DNA from: Synchiropus splendidus | Lineage: Eukaryota; Chordata; Actinopteri; Syngnathiformes; Callionymidae | Assembly: GCF_027744825.2 (NCBI RefSeq) | Contig: NC_071335.1 | Location: 16,062,501 to 16,126,500, forward strand | Reading direction: 5' to 3' | Length of the DNA: 64,000 nucleotides | Part shown: positions 50,701 through 61,693 of the stretch, piece by piece | Layout: every line of letters begins with the position of its first letter | Position numbering within the stretch: position 1 is the stretch's first letter | The notes under the pieces: generated by a model | Database searches by the model: none | What the model was told of the DNA's origin: nothing | Seen by the model: the letters and a program-made list of their open reading frames with translations, nothing else | Translations under genes and position numbers: made by a program

Positions 50701-53078
50701 GGACGATAAGAACAATTAAATAAAGTGAATCTTAAAAGCAAAAATGGCAGAAATATTCATTGAATAGAATTTGATGCGATAATACTTAAGGTTTGGATGC
50801 GAGCCATGTTAAAATGAGAGACAATGTACGGATACAAAGGTCTGGCAATATAAGAAAAATCTGATTTTATGGGGGTAAAAAAAAGGAGTGGAGAAGAACT
50901 GTAGTTTAAAATGAATAAAAACAGAAAACATCCACATACGTTTATGAAAATATAATTTCTTATTTGCTTTTTTTCTACCAACTCTAACAACAAAATGATC
51001 TGTTGTGAGATCTATGTGAGCTGAATTATTGTTGAATCTGTGATGCCCCCTTTCTGTTTTACAATGGCCAGGCCAAAATAAATTTATATAAATTACACAC
51101 AAAAAATCATGGCTCAAGCATGGATCACTGGGATCAGTTCACCATAAGCACAAATGAGTCAGTGACTTGTATGTGGGAGTCGATTGTTGTCAGTTATATT
51201 CAGGCATTTCTTTTCATAACTTCAAGATCCAACAGAAAACAGTGAATTGTGCTTTACAGAATGCTATCACAGATGTCACATTTATGCCTTTAAAACGTGG
51301 TGAATTCAACAACTCAGTCTGCATGAGGTCTGGTTTTAGTTAGCATTGCGAAATCCCACATGCAAGCACTTGGAACTAGCCGAGCCTGAACTGCTGTTCC
51401 TTTTATTGATAGAAACGCCAAACTTTAGAGTTGAGAAGCCCTGTTGTTGTTGTTGTTGTCTTTGAGGGCCCAAGAGCAGTCAACCAATTAAGACTCTATT
51501 GAATAATTGAATTGGACGCACGCCCACTTCATGTCAGTGAATAAACACATAGACGTGGCAGAAGTGTAACAAGTTATATCAGCTGTTATATAAGAGTGAA
51601 AGTTAAGCGAGTCTGAGGAGTGAGTGAGTCAGTTTATAAAGCCACAACTGGCCTTGATAGCAGTGGTGTGACAGGGTCAGGGCACTTCCTCTGCGCCAAG
51701 TCAGCGCTCAACCTTCACAGCACGAGCTTCCAATTTTATCAGCCCAGAGAGCGAGAAGCTTCTAGTAAGGGACTTCAATGAGATTTCTTGCAGGATTATC
51801 AATAAGGCCTTATCTTATTTCATCAGATAAACATCACTATAACATGTCTACACTCATCAGAACCAATTACATGCGTATAGATCTGCTGTGTCGTTCAAGT
51901 GTTCCCCGACAAGGCTCGAAAACAAAAGAGCATGTGCTGACCATTTTGCTTCTCCACACAATTACGCTGCACATGACTTCCTGAGTGTCACATAGCTTCA
52001 TCTGGGTCATGTGATGCTGGGAGTGACAGAGTCAGGAACCACACAGCAGAGTGAGGGGAAGAGAAAACAAGCAAACATCAGTTTTCACCTTCAAAGCAGA
52101 GCCTCTAAAGATCACACGTCTTGCACAGATCAATTGATAAGTTGAGGGAATTTTTGGGGTCGGCCTCATGCTGCTTATGAATCAGTGAATTGATAGTGTT
52201 GTTATTTTTGAGATTGCATGAATTGATTTATGGAAAAATTGCGTCAAAGGTTTAACCAAAAAAACTTGTTTCCAAATGTTAGAATGCAGCAGCAAACATT
52301 TATTTTTATATTATATCTAATAATAACATTTCAAATTAATTCACTATTTTGTTTGTAATACCCCTTGCAAATAATAATTTTCATAGATCAAACACACTCC
52401 CCTTTGTTTCTGTTTGGTCCTGTTATTTAAGTGTGTTTTTTTTCCTCCCTAATGTAATTTGTTCCTTCTGTTACTCGGCTTGACAGCCCACCAGCCAGCC
52501 CAATGGAATCGGGTCCAGAAGGAAATGGAACTGTCCACCTCTCTGGAGTTAATGTCGCAGCCACGCCAGCCACCGTGTGAGCACATCCGTGGCATCCCAA
52601 CTGAGGAGTTAAGACTGAGGCATCTGTGATACAACTTGGCTCATCCCGGCTCATGTGGAGGTTTTCCAGACATGTGCAGGCAGACCCACGAGCAGGTTTC
52701 CACATTACAGAGCCACCAGAAGCAGCCAGAGACACGGTGGAGGAGAAGTCTGGAAATGCCTGAGGAGACAACTGCCAGAGAGGCGGAACGCATCCACTGA
52801 GCTTTGAAACCAAGTTGCTCTGGATGATGTTATATGCCCCATCGTACAGAAAGTCGCTGACATATGCAGCGATGTGACGTATACGTGCAGAGAGAGCGAG
52901 CGCGCGGCGGGACAGGCGCACGCGAAGTCAGGGAGAAGTTGCGAAGCAAAGAGGAAACAGCTGCCCCGCAGGCCTCCACGCAGCTCACCTTCACCAGATC
53001 CAGAGGATGAGTGCAGCAAGCGGCTCCACACGACGCCAGTCCGCCGAAGTACCAGCGTGACACCCGCTTCTCAGTCAT
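44778..53078 (-). CDS. slc25a10: Mitochondrial dicarboxylate carrier (SLC25 family), complete
   Basis: Inner-membrane antiporter exchanging malate or succinate for phosphate, sulfate or thiosulfate. Coding exons, minus strand: 52989-53078, 48392-48511, 48166-48280, 47467-47515, 47356-47397, 47247-47290, 47100-47170, 46930-47022, 46784-46861, 46661-46717 and 44778-44879 (stop 44778-44780). The 861 nt give 286 residues against 287 in human SLC25A10, with all phases matching. It begins MTEKRVSRWYFGGLASCG, with context GCAGCCATGA. The three carrier signatures are seen: THPLDLVK (P25), GTPADLVNVR (P118) and QPLDVVK (P218), plus the family blocks SGASMASSRGAMVTIGQ and YDQAKQLVL. The C-terminus is LEQLKKYFGIRVVS. 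Introns 1 (4.5 kb) and 10 (1.8 kb) are the long ones; intron 7 uses a GC donor. A CpG-rich region covers the start codon. The family assignment is near-unambiguous. Confidence 0.97.
45140..45590 (+). repeat. Intron-10 copy of the same segmental duplication
   Basis: Lies inside slc25a10 intron 10 and corresponds to the two blocks near 42.3-42.9 and 43.7-43.9 kb, with an internal deletion. The sequence has diverged visibly (many substitutions and small gaps). Confidence 0.8.
47098..47099 (-). other. slc25a10: GC 5' splice site of slc25a10 intron 7 (GC-AG intron)
   Basis: The exon ending at 47100 reads GGTCAG followed by GCAAGTCAC, the optimal GC-donor context. The next exon begins at 47022 after TTCTCTAG with TTGGCCTGCTACGAC. 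The junction VTIGQ-LACYDQAK is in phase and matches the conserved carrier sequence. No usable GT is nearby. Confidence 0.9.
48631..48678. repeat. Perfect 24-bp direct duplication in slc25a10 intron 1
   Basis: Two identical, adjacent 24-bp units containing CACTGAACCAAGGGCACCG (48631-48654 and 48655-48678), about 120 bp upstream of exon 2 on the transcribed strand. Confidence 0.95.
50572..50688. repeat. Short tandem repeat, about 34-bp unit, three copies
   Basis: Units begin TAAGTATCATAAAAAGCAAT and end in TTTCATTTTCATT. Units 2 (50621-50654) and 3 (50655-50688) are 34 bp; unit 1 carries a 15-bp expansion. In slc25a10 intron 1. Confidence 0.85.
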
Positions 53079-53540
53079 GGCTGCGTCCCGCGCACAGTGC
53101 TCCTGCAGCGAAAGTGGGCTCGTGCTCGCACGCCCTTGCAAGACCAACTTCGTCTCCGACCGCGTCGTTAATGGTCAAACACGCCGAGTGAAGTCAGGCA
53201 CCGAACCTGGGACTTTGTGCTCCAGCTGCTGCGCGCACACCGTCGCCATAGCATGTGCGCGTGTCCACGTGAACGCGCGGCTCCGTCAGTAGACGCCGGA
53301 GCAGCCAATTGTCAGCGCGCACGGAGGAGCTGCCTGTTTGCTCCAGATCTAAAGGTCGACTGGGGGCTACCGAAAGCTAACAGCCACCAGCGCACGCTCC
53401 ACGGCCCACTACCATCGGCGCTCGGTCATGTTGCCGTTAAAGCGACACGCAGCCGCTGCCACGCATTCCTGCGTGGGGGCACACCGGAAGCGCGCGCTGT
53501 CTCTTTAAAAGGAAGACACGGCGGTCGTTGACAGTAACAC
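52880..53540 (-). promoter_or_regulatory. slc25a10: CpG-rich promoter region of slc25a10
   Basis: GC-rich, CpG-dense sequence (many CGCG, GCGCGC and CCGC motifs) covers coding exon 1 and about 450 bp upstream of the start codon. The flanks quickly return to AT-rich DNA. A CpG-island promoter is usual for housekeeping mitochondrial carriers. No TATA box was identified and the transcription start cannot be placed by eye. Confidence 0.55.
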
Positions 53541-54360
53541 GCAGGAGTTTCGGAGTACATTTCAGCCACGCTACACACTGCTCTGTTTGAATCGACACAT
53601 ATTAATAATAACTTGAGGAATCGGTGGGCTAATAACGCGAGGAAGAAACGCCATGATGTGGAGAACGAAATTAAGTAACACGCATGTTACAGTATTTTAT
53701 TTTGTTTTCCAGAAAGGGTTTGACCGCCCTCTGGTGGGAAGGGTGTTGAACAGCGGGCCAGATCTATTCCTAAAATAGATTCGATTGATAATAGAGTTTC
53801 ATTAAATCCCCGGGATTAAATTAGACTAGATTAGATTGTGTTTGTTCTTCCCATGACGGGGAGGTTTTGGCTCTTTAAATGTGATCAAAATATTTTACTT
53901 AAAAAAAAAAACTTTGACAAATCCATTTTCATTTTCAATCCATTCCATCATTCGTGACAACAATCACATTCATGTCTTCTCTGGACTCATGGTGTCATGT
54001 CTGGCCTCCGCGGGCAGAAACACACTTGCTCTCCAGCAGCTCTGTTGTTGACTCTCTCTGCATCACACTTGACTGACTTCTCCTTCAACATCCCTCAAGG
54101 CAAAGCGCACATGTCCACAGTGATCTGTTTGGAATTATGGCCTTGAGTAGATTAATGGTTTAACTCCTGACCAGTTGAGGGTTTACGTCCCGATCAGTTA
54201 ATGGGATTATGAAGATGTTGACTTGGTATCTCAACGCTGTTTTCACTTGATAGATTCATAGAAATGCTTTAACCAAATCATTTATCGTCTGGTGAAGCAC
54301 TGTGCTTTTATTGAGAGAGACATAAACAAAAGTAAACAGCTCCATCATTAATGTAAAAAA
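53541..54360. other. Intergenic region between slc25a10 and the claudin gene
   Basis: No gene seen. It contains the slc25a10 5' flank on one side and the claudin 3' flank on the other, and an A-run near 53901-53910. Confidence 0.5.
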
Positions 54361-54684
54361 AAACTTTATTAAAGATGATAGCACAGCTCAAGTGGGACAT
54401 ACAAACATCGCATCCAATTTATAAACACAGGTTTGTCACGTGCAATAAGTCAATTACATGAGTGTTAACAAGTTCATAAATAAAACATCAGCGCACACAC
54501 AAGAACAGATCGACAGAGGGCACATTGTGTTCTTCTGTACACAGACCTCCCGCTCACATACAAAGGCAGAGGCACGGTGGAATTTGCTCGGAGTAAATGA
54601 CACACATGAATAAACATGGATACATAGATTATTCACCCTCAACCCCCCCAGCTGCATCATTACTATGAGTATTACCCACAAACT

Positions 54685-54690
54685 TTTATT
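54685..54690 (-). promoter_or_regulatory. Candidate poly(A) signal of the claudin gene
   Basis: AATAAA on the minus strand about 115 nt beyond the claudin stop. A second AATAAA at 54364-54369 would give a longer 3' UTR of about 440 nt. Confidence 0.45.
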
Positions 54691-54805
54691 GACAATAGTT
54701 TTAAAACATCAGTGACTCACAACACAAAGACACATCTGAATCCCTCCATATTTTAGGATAACTGAACAAAGATCTCATCAGTGAAGAACCAATACTAAAG
54801 AAGGA

Positions 54806-55480
54806 CTACACAAATGACTTTTCTGGTGCCTTCACTTCCGCTGCTGCTGCTGCTGCTGAGGTTGGATTGTCTCTCACCGCTCTGGTAAAGCCAGGCAGAA
54901 CGCTGCCTCCTGCTGGAGTGGAGCCGATATAGAGAAGCGCGCCGCCCAGGAGGAGAAGCACGCTGGCCCCCCAGCCTAGATACAACGCAGGGCCCAACTC
55001 CCTCTTGAGGGGCGCGGCCACGTTCGGATCGTAGAAGTCCCGGACGATGGCGTAGGCGGTCCAGCTGATGGGTATCAGGTAGGCAAACCCAGCCACCATA
55101 TACAGCACTGCCGATATTCTGGCCAGCTGAGCCTTGGTGGCCTGCTTGGCGGTCGCCATGCAGTGAGTGCATTTGGCACCCAGCACACCGAAGAGGAGAG
55201 CCAGGAGACAGAGCAGCAGGGAGAGGACAGTGAGACAGCGCGCTGCCTGGGCGTAGGTGGACAGAGCCAAGGTGGAGTCGTAGCTCTTACACTGGATATG
55301 GCCGGTGGTCTGAGACAAGCAATTCATCCAAAGTCCCTCCCAGAGAACCTGAGCGATCACCAGCTCACCACCCACAAACGCAGACACTCGCCAAAGAGGA
55401 GCTGCACACACCAGCGCCCCAAACACCCAGCCGAGCACCGCCAGCACCAAGCCCACCAGCTGGAGACCCGTGGACGCCAT
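54806..55480 (-). CDS. Claudin, intronless, claudin-3/4/5-like class
   Basis: Tight-junction tetraspan protein of 224 residues in one exon. Seen: TM1 at about 8-28; first extracellular loop with the claudin signature W30...GLW(49-51)...C54...C64 and Arg81; TM2 at about 82-101; TM3 at about 120-140; second loop with DFYDP (148-152) and KRELG; TM4 at about 167-187. A short cytoplasmic tail carries a polyalanine run (209-214, encoded by GCA/GCT repeats). The last residues are KSFV, a conservative variant of the usual C-terminal YV that binds ZO-1 PDZ domains. The start (MASTGLQLVG) is the normal claudin N-terminus. Intronless claudins are common in teleosts, where the family is expanded; I cannot assign the exact orthologue. 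The expected partners are other claudins and ZO scaffolds; whether it seals or forms a pore cannot be judged by eye. Confidence 0.95.
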   Translation of the reverse strand: MASTGLQLVGLVLAVLGWVFGALVCAAPLWRVSAFVGGELVIAQVLWEGLWMNCLSQTTGHIQCKSYDSTLALSTYAQAARCLTVLSLLLCLLALLFGVLGAKCTHCMATAKQATKAQLARISAVLYMVAGFAYLIPISWTAYAIVRDFYDPNVAAPLKRELGPALYLGWGASVLLLLGGALLYIGSTPAGGSVLPGFTRAVRDNPTSAAAAAAEVKAPEKSFV

Positions 55481-58064
55481 GGAAGAAGCTGCTGGGACCG
55501 GACGTTGTCTTGAAAGAGCTCAGATGTATGAGACGGTCGACCCTAGAGAAGCTTCAGAGAGTCAACTGGATGAGTTCGCTTCGCTTCTCTGGTCACTGCA
55601 CAAGAGAAGAAACATGCTCAAGGAAATGTGCTTTTCTTCACTTATATTCTGTGTCATTTGTCTAGGACGCCAACAGTGATCCGCAGAAAGCCGAAACTCC
55701 AAATATCTATCTATCTCCAAGTGTTAGCTCAAAAGTTCAATGACCACAAACTGGTTTGGACAAACACATGATTTAAAAAAAAAGTTGTTGTTTTTTCTGA
55801 AATCGCTCAAGTTTTCTAACTTTCTTGCACGGGTCAAAAAATACAGTCCATTAAAAGGAATGAAAATTGGTGGAAGCAACAAGGGTCTCTTAAGACTTGA
55901 CTTTAAAATGCAGTTTCAGAGATTCATCCAGTCGTAAATAACGCATTAAACGTTAGGGGCCCGAATATCTTCTTTTAAAGCAGAGGCGCCTTTAAACACG
56001 AAGCGTTGGGTTGGTCAAAATATGAGCTCATTCAACAGGAAATAAGACTCTAAATGGAATGTGGTATCAGTCTCCGTTTTTATGATTAAATGTTATTGAA
56101 ATGTCAAGCTTCTCTGGAGTAGGTGTAAAAAGTATTTTTTTAAAAACTTACTCTGATTCTCTTGTGCTGCATATGAAATAACCTGCTCAGCCAACCCAAA
56201 AAATGATTAATAAATTATCTATTGGCTACAGAACCCCAACATATTCCAAAAACATGTGATACATTGTTACTTATACTCGTCCAAGGAATTGCACTCTCAA
56301 CGCGATTTAATCTTCTGGTTGACTGTTTGACAGTTTGACGTTCTTGAGCGAGTTGTTTCACTGGTGACCTGTAGATGACGCTGTTTCACTCTTCAGGACG
56401 CAAATTCCAAGCCCACACTCGTTAATGAAAGTACACGCCATTAGAAATCGAGTTAAACTTTTCAAAGCGAATCTCACCCAATTATTTGATCAAAATATGT
56501 CAAAATCAAAATTAACTGTGCATTTATTTAAATGCATAAAAGTTGTACAAGTTGACAGTGGTGCATCTGTACCTCTTTAATTCATAAAATAAAAGTTATC
56601 CTCCACAAAAGTGTGTTTTTTGTTCTTGAATTATGTATCTGAAACCACAAACTCATATGTCATGCTCTGTATTTGCCTCACCTTGGACACAACTAGTATG
56701 ACTGAGCTCAAACCGTGTCTCTAAAACCCTTTTCTGCTTCTTATTTTGCTCCGCTCAAGCTTCATAAACCAATACAAATCAGCTGAGGATTAAAGTACTG
56801 ATGTAGTTGCGAAAAGTTCTGTATGTTAGGCAACAAATTCACATTTTGTCCCTCATATTTGGGTTAGTTGCATAAAGGCTGGGCCTTACTCACCAGAAGT
56901 GACTCCATGGATGTTGAGTGTCTGTGTGGTGAGCTGTTGGTTTGTCTTCTTCTGTGACAGGCCTGCTTGTTGTCATGAGCTCATACGCTGCTGTGTAGGA
57001 GGGCGGCAGCGTGCAAAACTGCATACTAAACACACACAAACACTTACACACACAGATTGATATGCCAGAAATGACAACACAAGGACACTTTGTTTTGGCT
57101 TATTCCACCGTCTCACTGCCACAGCTGGGTGTTTTCATCCAGAACTTCTGTGATACTAGTGAAGCCACACTCTCAGGAATCATTTTTTTCTGCATATTCA
57201 CTGTGATTCTGTCTGTATTTTTCATCTTTCACAGTCGTATTGTGCTGACTGTTGCGTCTAAACAATACGCCTTGCTTCTTTTAAGCAGCTGATTTATGCC
57301 TCATTGATTGAATTTTTCAGGAGAAACAACAACCGCCTTATTTTGTTGGGCATTTCACTCAGTTCTGTTATCAAAAATATGAAAGTTGCAGAGGCCCTTC
57401 TGGAAGGACAAGTCCCGCATCAGTTATGATATGACAGTTATGATGTGTGTCAACTCCAGTTTTCAGGTGATATTAATGATTCAATAAGTTTAAGCCAAAT
57501 CAAGTTTAGCTTAAACTGGTTGAAAAAATTAAACCCAAAATTTGTGTTTTCACTTTGTAGGACGGGCGATTATTTTCATAATTCAATTTTTTTCAATTTT
57601 AAACCACTAGATGGCGACAGTTTTAAATGAAAATGGTTGGGTTATTTCACTCATTGAACAATTCTTTTTTGGGTGTATGTCGTAAAATGATTGGCCTTAG
57701 CACATAAATGCACCGTCTGTGTTTATTGAAATGTGGGAATAGTGAAGAGAAAAGTTTCGTTGAAGAAATTTCACTCCACCTCGTGAGAGGCAACACTCAA
57801 CTGAACCTTTTTGTTCTTGAAATGTGCGTGTGAAACAGCAAAGCTTGAACACTGATCTTAGTGGGTCACAATGTTGACGTCCATTTGGTGTGATCTATTT
57901 TTCAGTCTATTTCGAATAATAAATGACTTTTATTCTAAGATAACTATGCTGTAGGTGTGAATCATGGAGGTAACTGGTCAGTGTAGATTTGGCATGAACA
58001 TCATCAATAGTGATGACTGTATCTGTCACCGTTTTGGGTTTGGCTGAATGTTTTGATGTCTTGG

Positions 58065-58082
58065 ACGTGTGTGTGTGTGTGC
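58065..58082. repeat. Short (GT)n microsatellite
   Basis: About eight GT units followed by a G-rich stretch; no gene nearby. Confidence 0.8.
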
Positions 58083-58149
58083 GGGGGAGCTAGTTGAGGT
58101 GTGTTGGAAATACACTTCCCGTGTACCTCCGCACGTCTGTTTACTCGTG

Positions 58150-58330
58150 AGAAAGACTACCAAGAATCCAACAAGTGACATCCAAGATTTATTCCCTGAC
58201 AGAGGAGTCTAATACATGAGCAGAATTCTGGGTCAGCAACGACGCCTGACTTAGCTTTAGCAGAAGTCCAGTAGAGCGACAAAACACTATCTGAGGTGTT
58301 GACCCCTTTATACACCAAAGTTCTCCACAT
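58150..58330 (-). repeat. Possible LTR-like segment
   Basis: On the minus strand a GTATAAAGGGG motif (about 58306-58316) is followed about 120 bp later by GGGAATAAATCTTGG, the promoter to poly(A) order of an LTR. No partner LTR or coding remnant was identified. Confidence 0.2.
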
Positions 58331-59489
58331 GGACTCCGTCCTCGCTGTTGTACATCGTAACCATGGCAACGACCACAAGGCATGCACCCCCCGTTCCGGA
58401 CCCTGGTGGGTCTTATCAGGACCAGCTCCTTTCAGCTCTGGAGAAGATGGTACTTCCCAGCCTCCTCCGTCTGACCTTGGACCCTTTAATGAGTTCCAAT
58501 GTTTGTTCCTCCAGTGTGGTTCACTCCTGTCTTTGAACTCCACCTGCAACTTCAGATTCTCACACACACTCAGCCACACTCCCTCATTCAGCATTCCTGC
58601 ATCTGTAAATAACTTCTTTATTGAGTCTGTTGTTTGAGCTTTGGTTTTGATGGCGAAACGCTATGTCGCTGTTTTCTTGTATTTTATTTTATATTCTATA
58701 AGAGAAATGTTCGAGACGTGATTTGATGTATGGTTGTGCATATGCCCTATTGCAGTTTTTCACCAAAAATCCGTGTCCACGGCTACTTGGCTTGAAAAAA
58801 TAAAGACGTCTGTGGAACACTGATCGGTACGTCAAGTCAATCTGAACCAGGACAAAACTTTAGGACTTTCTGCTAAAGCTGTTGGAAGATGGTTGAAGCC
58901 AAAACCAAGACGTGATGAAGAAAGTTGAGACACATGTTGGCTTTATTCAGGCTTGGTTGAAATTATTATTTGCTTTTTCGCAATGTGAAATCCTATTATT
59001 AGATGCTGACAAATCACATGACATATGGTTTTCAAGCTGCATATACCTCAATAAAGGACCTATGGGTATTGTTTTGTGCTTGGAATATTCAAATAAGATG
59101 CAAGTAAGTAGCTCAGTTATGATGTCAAGTGAACTGTCGTCAATCACAACTGAATTTAGAGACTGTGTTCAAGGTTTGTTCCCTCAGTCACATGACTGAA
59201 AAGCAAGTGATAATAACACTGCGAGTTTTTCTTATCAGGATGAATCTTCGACTATATGACTTAGAATGCTGGGTGTACATTTTTTGCTCCTACTTGTTGT
59301 TCGACACTGAAGAAATGACACTTTGATGGCATGTAAAGCAGTGAGTGTACAGCTGGTGCATTTAATGTCCCCTCAACACGCAGATATTGAGGCCCAAACC
59401 ACTGGCAGCAAAAGTGAAAACTCCCTTAAGTGAAGATTGGTTTGTGAAGATTAGTCCCTCCCCACTGTGACTTGTGTGTTACAAGGCCT

Positions 59490-59640
59490 CTACCTCAGGG
59501 GTGTCAAACAGGTCCTCTCAAGGCTGCAGTGGGTTCAGGTTTTTGTTCCAACCCAGCAAGTACGCACAGGTTAACCAGTCGAGTGGCTTCAGTGGCGTCA
59601 AGCATGGCCTTAGCTTCTACTTGTGGTTTGAGCTACAAGG
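59490..59640 (+). repeat. hAT-end-like repeat fragment
   Basis: TCAGGGGTGTCAAAC followed by GGCTGCAGTGGGTTCAGG and TTTTTGTTCCAACCC resembles termini and interior of widespread fish hAT derivatives. A related phrase (GGTGCAGGCTTTTGTTCTCA) is at about 4080. The boundaries are unclear. Confidence 0.45.
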
Positions 59641-60442
59641 AAAGGATCAACAAGCCACATGTGTCAGAGTTTCACAGAAAGCTTCCACTGAGAGCTGAGC
59701 AGCAGCTTTGTTTTGAAAGTAAGAAATGGACGAGGAAATGTTCTACGCTCGTAAATCCAAATGAACCAATGGAACCAAAATCTTTCTTTCTCAGCTCATC
59801 CATCAACTTCAAAGAAAATAAAAGTCCAAAACCGCAGTTTGTTTGAAAATGAAAGGCTTGGCGGAAGTAGAAATAAACTCTCCTCATGAAGACTCAATAT
59901 TTTAGACATGTGAGCTGAACTCTTGTCCACGCAGATGGTTTCGGCAGGTAGTGATGTCATCTTGGAAGAAGAATGGAGACTGGTGGACCATTGTCCTGCA
60001 CTTCCTGTGAGGATGTGGACTGGTCATGCTTCTAATAATATCACAGGAAATTTGCCAACTTCTTTTCTCAGTTAACATGCAAGCAGATGTGAAATTTGAA
60101 AAATAAAACAGACTTTTAGTTTCTATTTGAGATGATATGATTGAAGTGGTGTGCGAGCATGAGATGTTTGGCCTGTCATGGACTTTGGAACTGAGTCTTG
60201 GACTCGTCATCAGTGGATTATTAATGCATGAAGGTAAAATAAACACTGTTCCCAAACTTGACTAGTCCGAGTCTATTTGAGTAGTGAACCTCTTTTCTAA
60301 GACGTAGGTGTCGTCCAACTCTCAATGAACAAACAGAAAATTACTATTCTGTTGAAACATCTTAAAATAACAGTTTGCTCTCTTACAACATGGAACCTTT
60401 GTAAGTGCAGGAGTTCCTGGTTCACTGATCAAACATGGAGGA

Positions 60443-60492
60443 ATCCCTGAACAAAAGCAAACAAAAGCATCTGTTTGCTTTTGTTCAGGGAT
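60443..60492. repeat. Perfect 21-bp inverted repeat with 8-nt loop
   Basis: Arms at 60443-60463 (ATCCCTGAAC...) and 60472-60492 (...GTTCAGGGAT) are perfectly complementary around the loop AAAGCATC. Too short for a standard pre-miRNA; may be a folded-back repeat remnant. Confidence 0.9.
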
Positions 60493-60610
60493 GTTTTTCG
60501 CTACACAATAGCCAGGGTTTCCACTACTCTGAATGGACTTGAAATTCTTATAACATTGAAATTCTCATCCAAATATTTTCAAGACATATATGTATAAGAT
60601 ATAAAACAAC

Positions 60611-60923
60611 AAACTACTCTTTTTATAATGATGATTTTAAAGGATAAATGATGAACATTAAACATTTTTTCTTCTTAATATTTCTTTTTTCCCCACCGAC
60701 ACCATTGCAGTTGAATGCATCCACCAATCTCATAAGTAAAATAGAAATATGATTAAATGAATAAATCTTCTTAAATACCGTCCAAGCCACAGGGCAAACA
60801 ATACGGATAGTTATTGAAAAGTCTGAATGTGTTGCTAGTCACAATTCTTTATGACCAGAGGCTCATTGTCATGCAAAGTGCAGGCCTGTTTAACAGCTTT
60901 GCATCATGGGTCATGATATCTTC

Positions 60924-60927
<4 letters not shown>
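60611..60927 (+). repeat. Direct duplication flanking the GIMAP exon, copy 1
   Basis: About 317 bp starting AAACTACTCTTTTTATAATG and ending GGTCATGATATCTTCCTGTA. It is nearly identical to 63075-63391, with the same orientation and only a few substitutions and short indels. It is followed at once by (TA)n. Lies 3' of the GIMAP gene. Confidence 0.95.

Positions 60928-60969
<42 letters not shown>
60927..60969. repeat. (TA)n microsatellite
   Basis: About 21 TA units directly after the first copy of the GIMAP-flanking block, then a short CACACA stretch. Confidence 0.9.
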
Positions 60970-60976
<7 letters not shown>

Positions 60977-61456
60977 AACCTCCTCCAGCTCTTCAGGCGT
61001 TCAGATGTTCGACTGACAAAGAGAAGGGAGAAAGCAAAAAGAGAAAACTGACTGGAAAAATGGATTAAACCTCAAGGGAATTTGTTGTTTTAAAATTATT
61101 ATTATTATTTTAATGTATGTATTTTTTTATTTTATTTTGTATTTTTGATCAGGCAATTGAAATATACTATTATGAATGGCAAATAAAGTTAAAAAAGCTG
61201 AATATATATAAGCCGCAGCTTGGCCCGAGTGGTTGTCATGTGACTGGAGGGTTCAGTTCCATACACAGAAAGTGCAGAACAAAACACATAAACGCAGGCC
61301 ATAAATTTACCATGAATATCAAAGGTACAAAATAACCTCACATGGAGATTCAATACAATTATTATTAGCAATGCCACTTGTCAAATTGTTAGTGGCCAGG
61401 CAGGACTCAATCGAAGGAAGCTGTTTAATAACTCAACTAATGTTCAAACTTTTTGA

Positions 61457-61462
61457 TTTATT
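61457..61462 (-). promoter_or_regulatory. Candidate poly(A) signal of the GIMAP gene
   Basis: AATAAA on the minus strand about 230 nt past the GIMAP stop codon, in AT-rich sequence where such hexamers also arise by chance. Confidence 0.35.
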
Positions 61463-61693
61463 AAGCTATGACAGGTACAAAACGCAGTACACAGTGGAAT
61501 ACTTGCTGAGAAAACTCATCATAACATGTAGGAGACAAGCTATAAACTCTGAGGTATCTTTAAACACAATAACAACTGAACTAGTCCCTCATCGCGTCAA
61601 CCTCTCTTACAGTAACTCTAGTATTTGCATTGAGTGAGTTCATTCATCTCCCACTCACAGGTTCTTTGGATGTTGTCGATCCGGAGAGTCCAG

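Larger units (their letters stand above)
55481..60610. other. Gene-free stretch upstream of the claudin gene
   Basis: It must hold the claudin promoter near 55.5 kb, but no TATA box or other element could be assigned. The rest contains weak repeat fragments and one hairpin. Confidence 0.45.

Noticed and set aside
52427..52921. 164-codon open frame on the minus strand in slc25a10 intron 1
   Set aside because: It lies directly after the exon 1 donor, is partly in the CpG-rich region, and has no domain; the correct splice skips it.
53011..53531. Open frames on the plus strand upstream of slc25a10
   Set aside because: Antisense to exon 1 and the CpG-rich promoter; high GC reduces stop codons.
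55163..55513. 116-codon open frame opposite the claudin gene
   Set aside because: Antisense shadow of the claudin coding sequence.
58157..58637. Open frames in both strands suggesting a gag-like protein
   Set aside because: No convincing retroelement domain; only weak LTR-like signals nearby.
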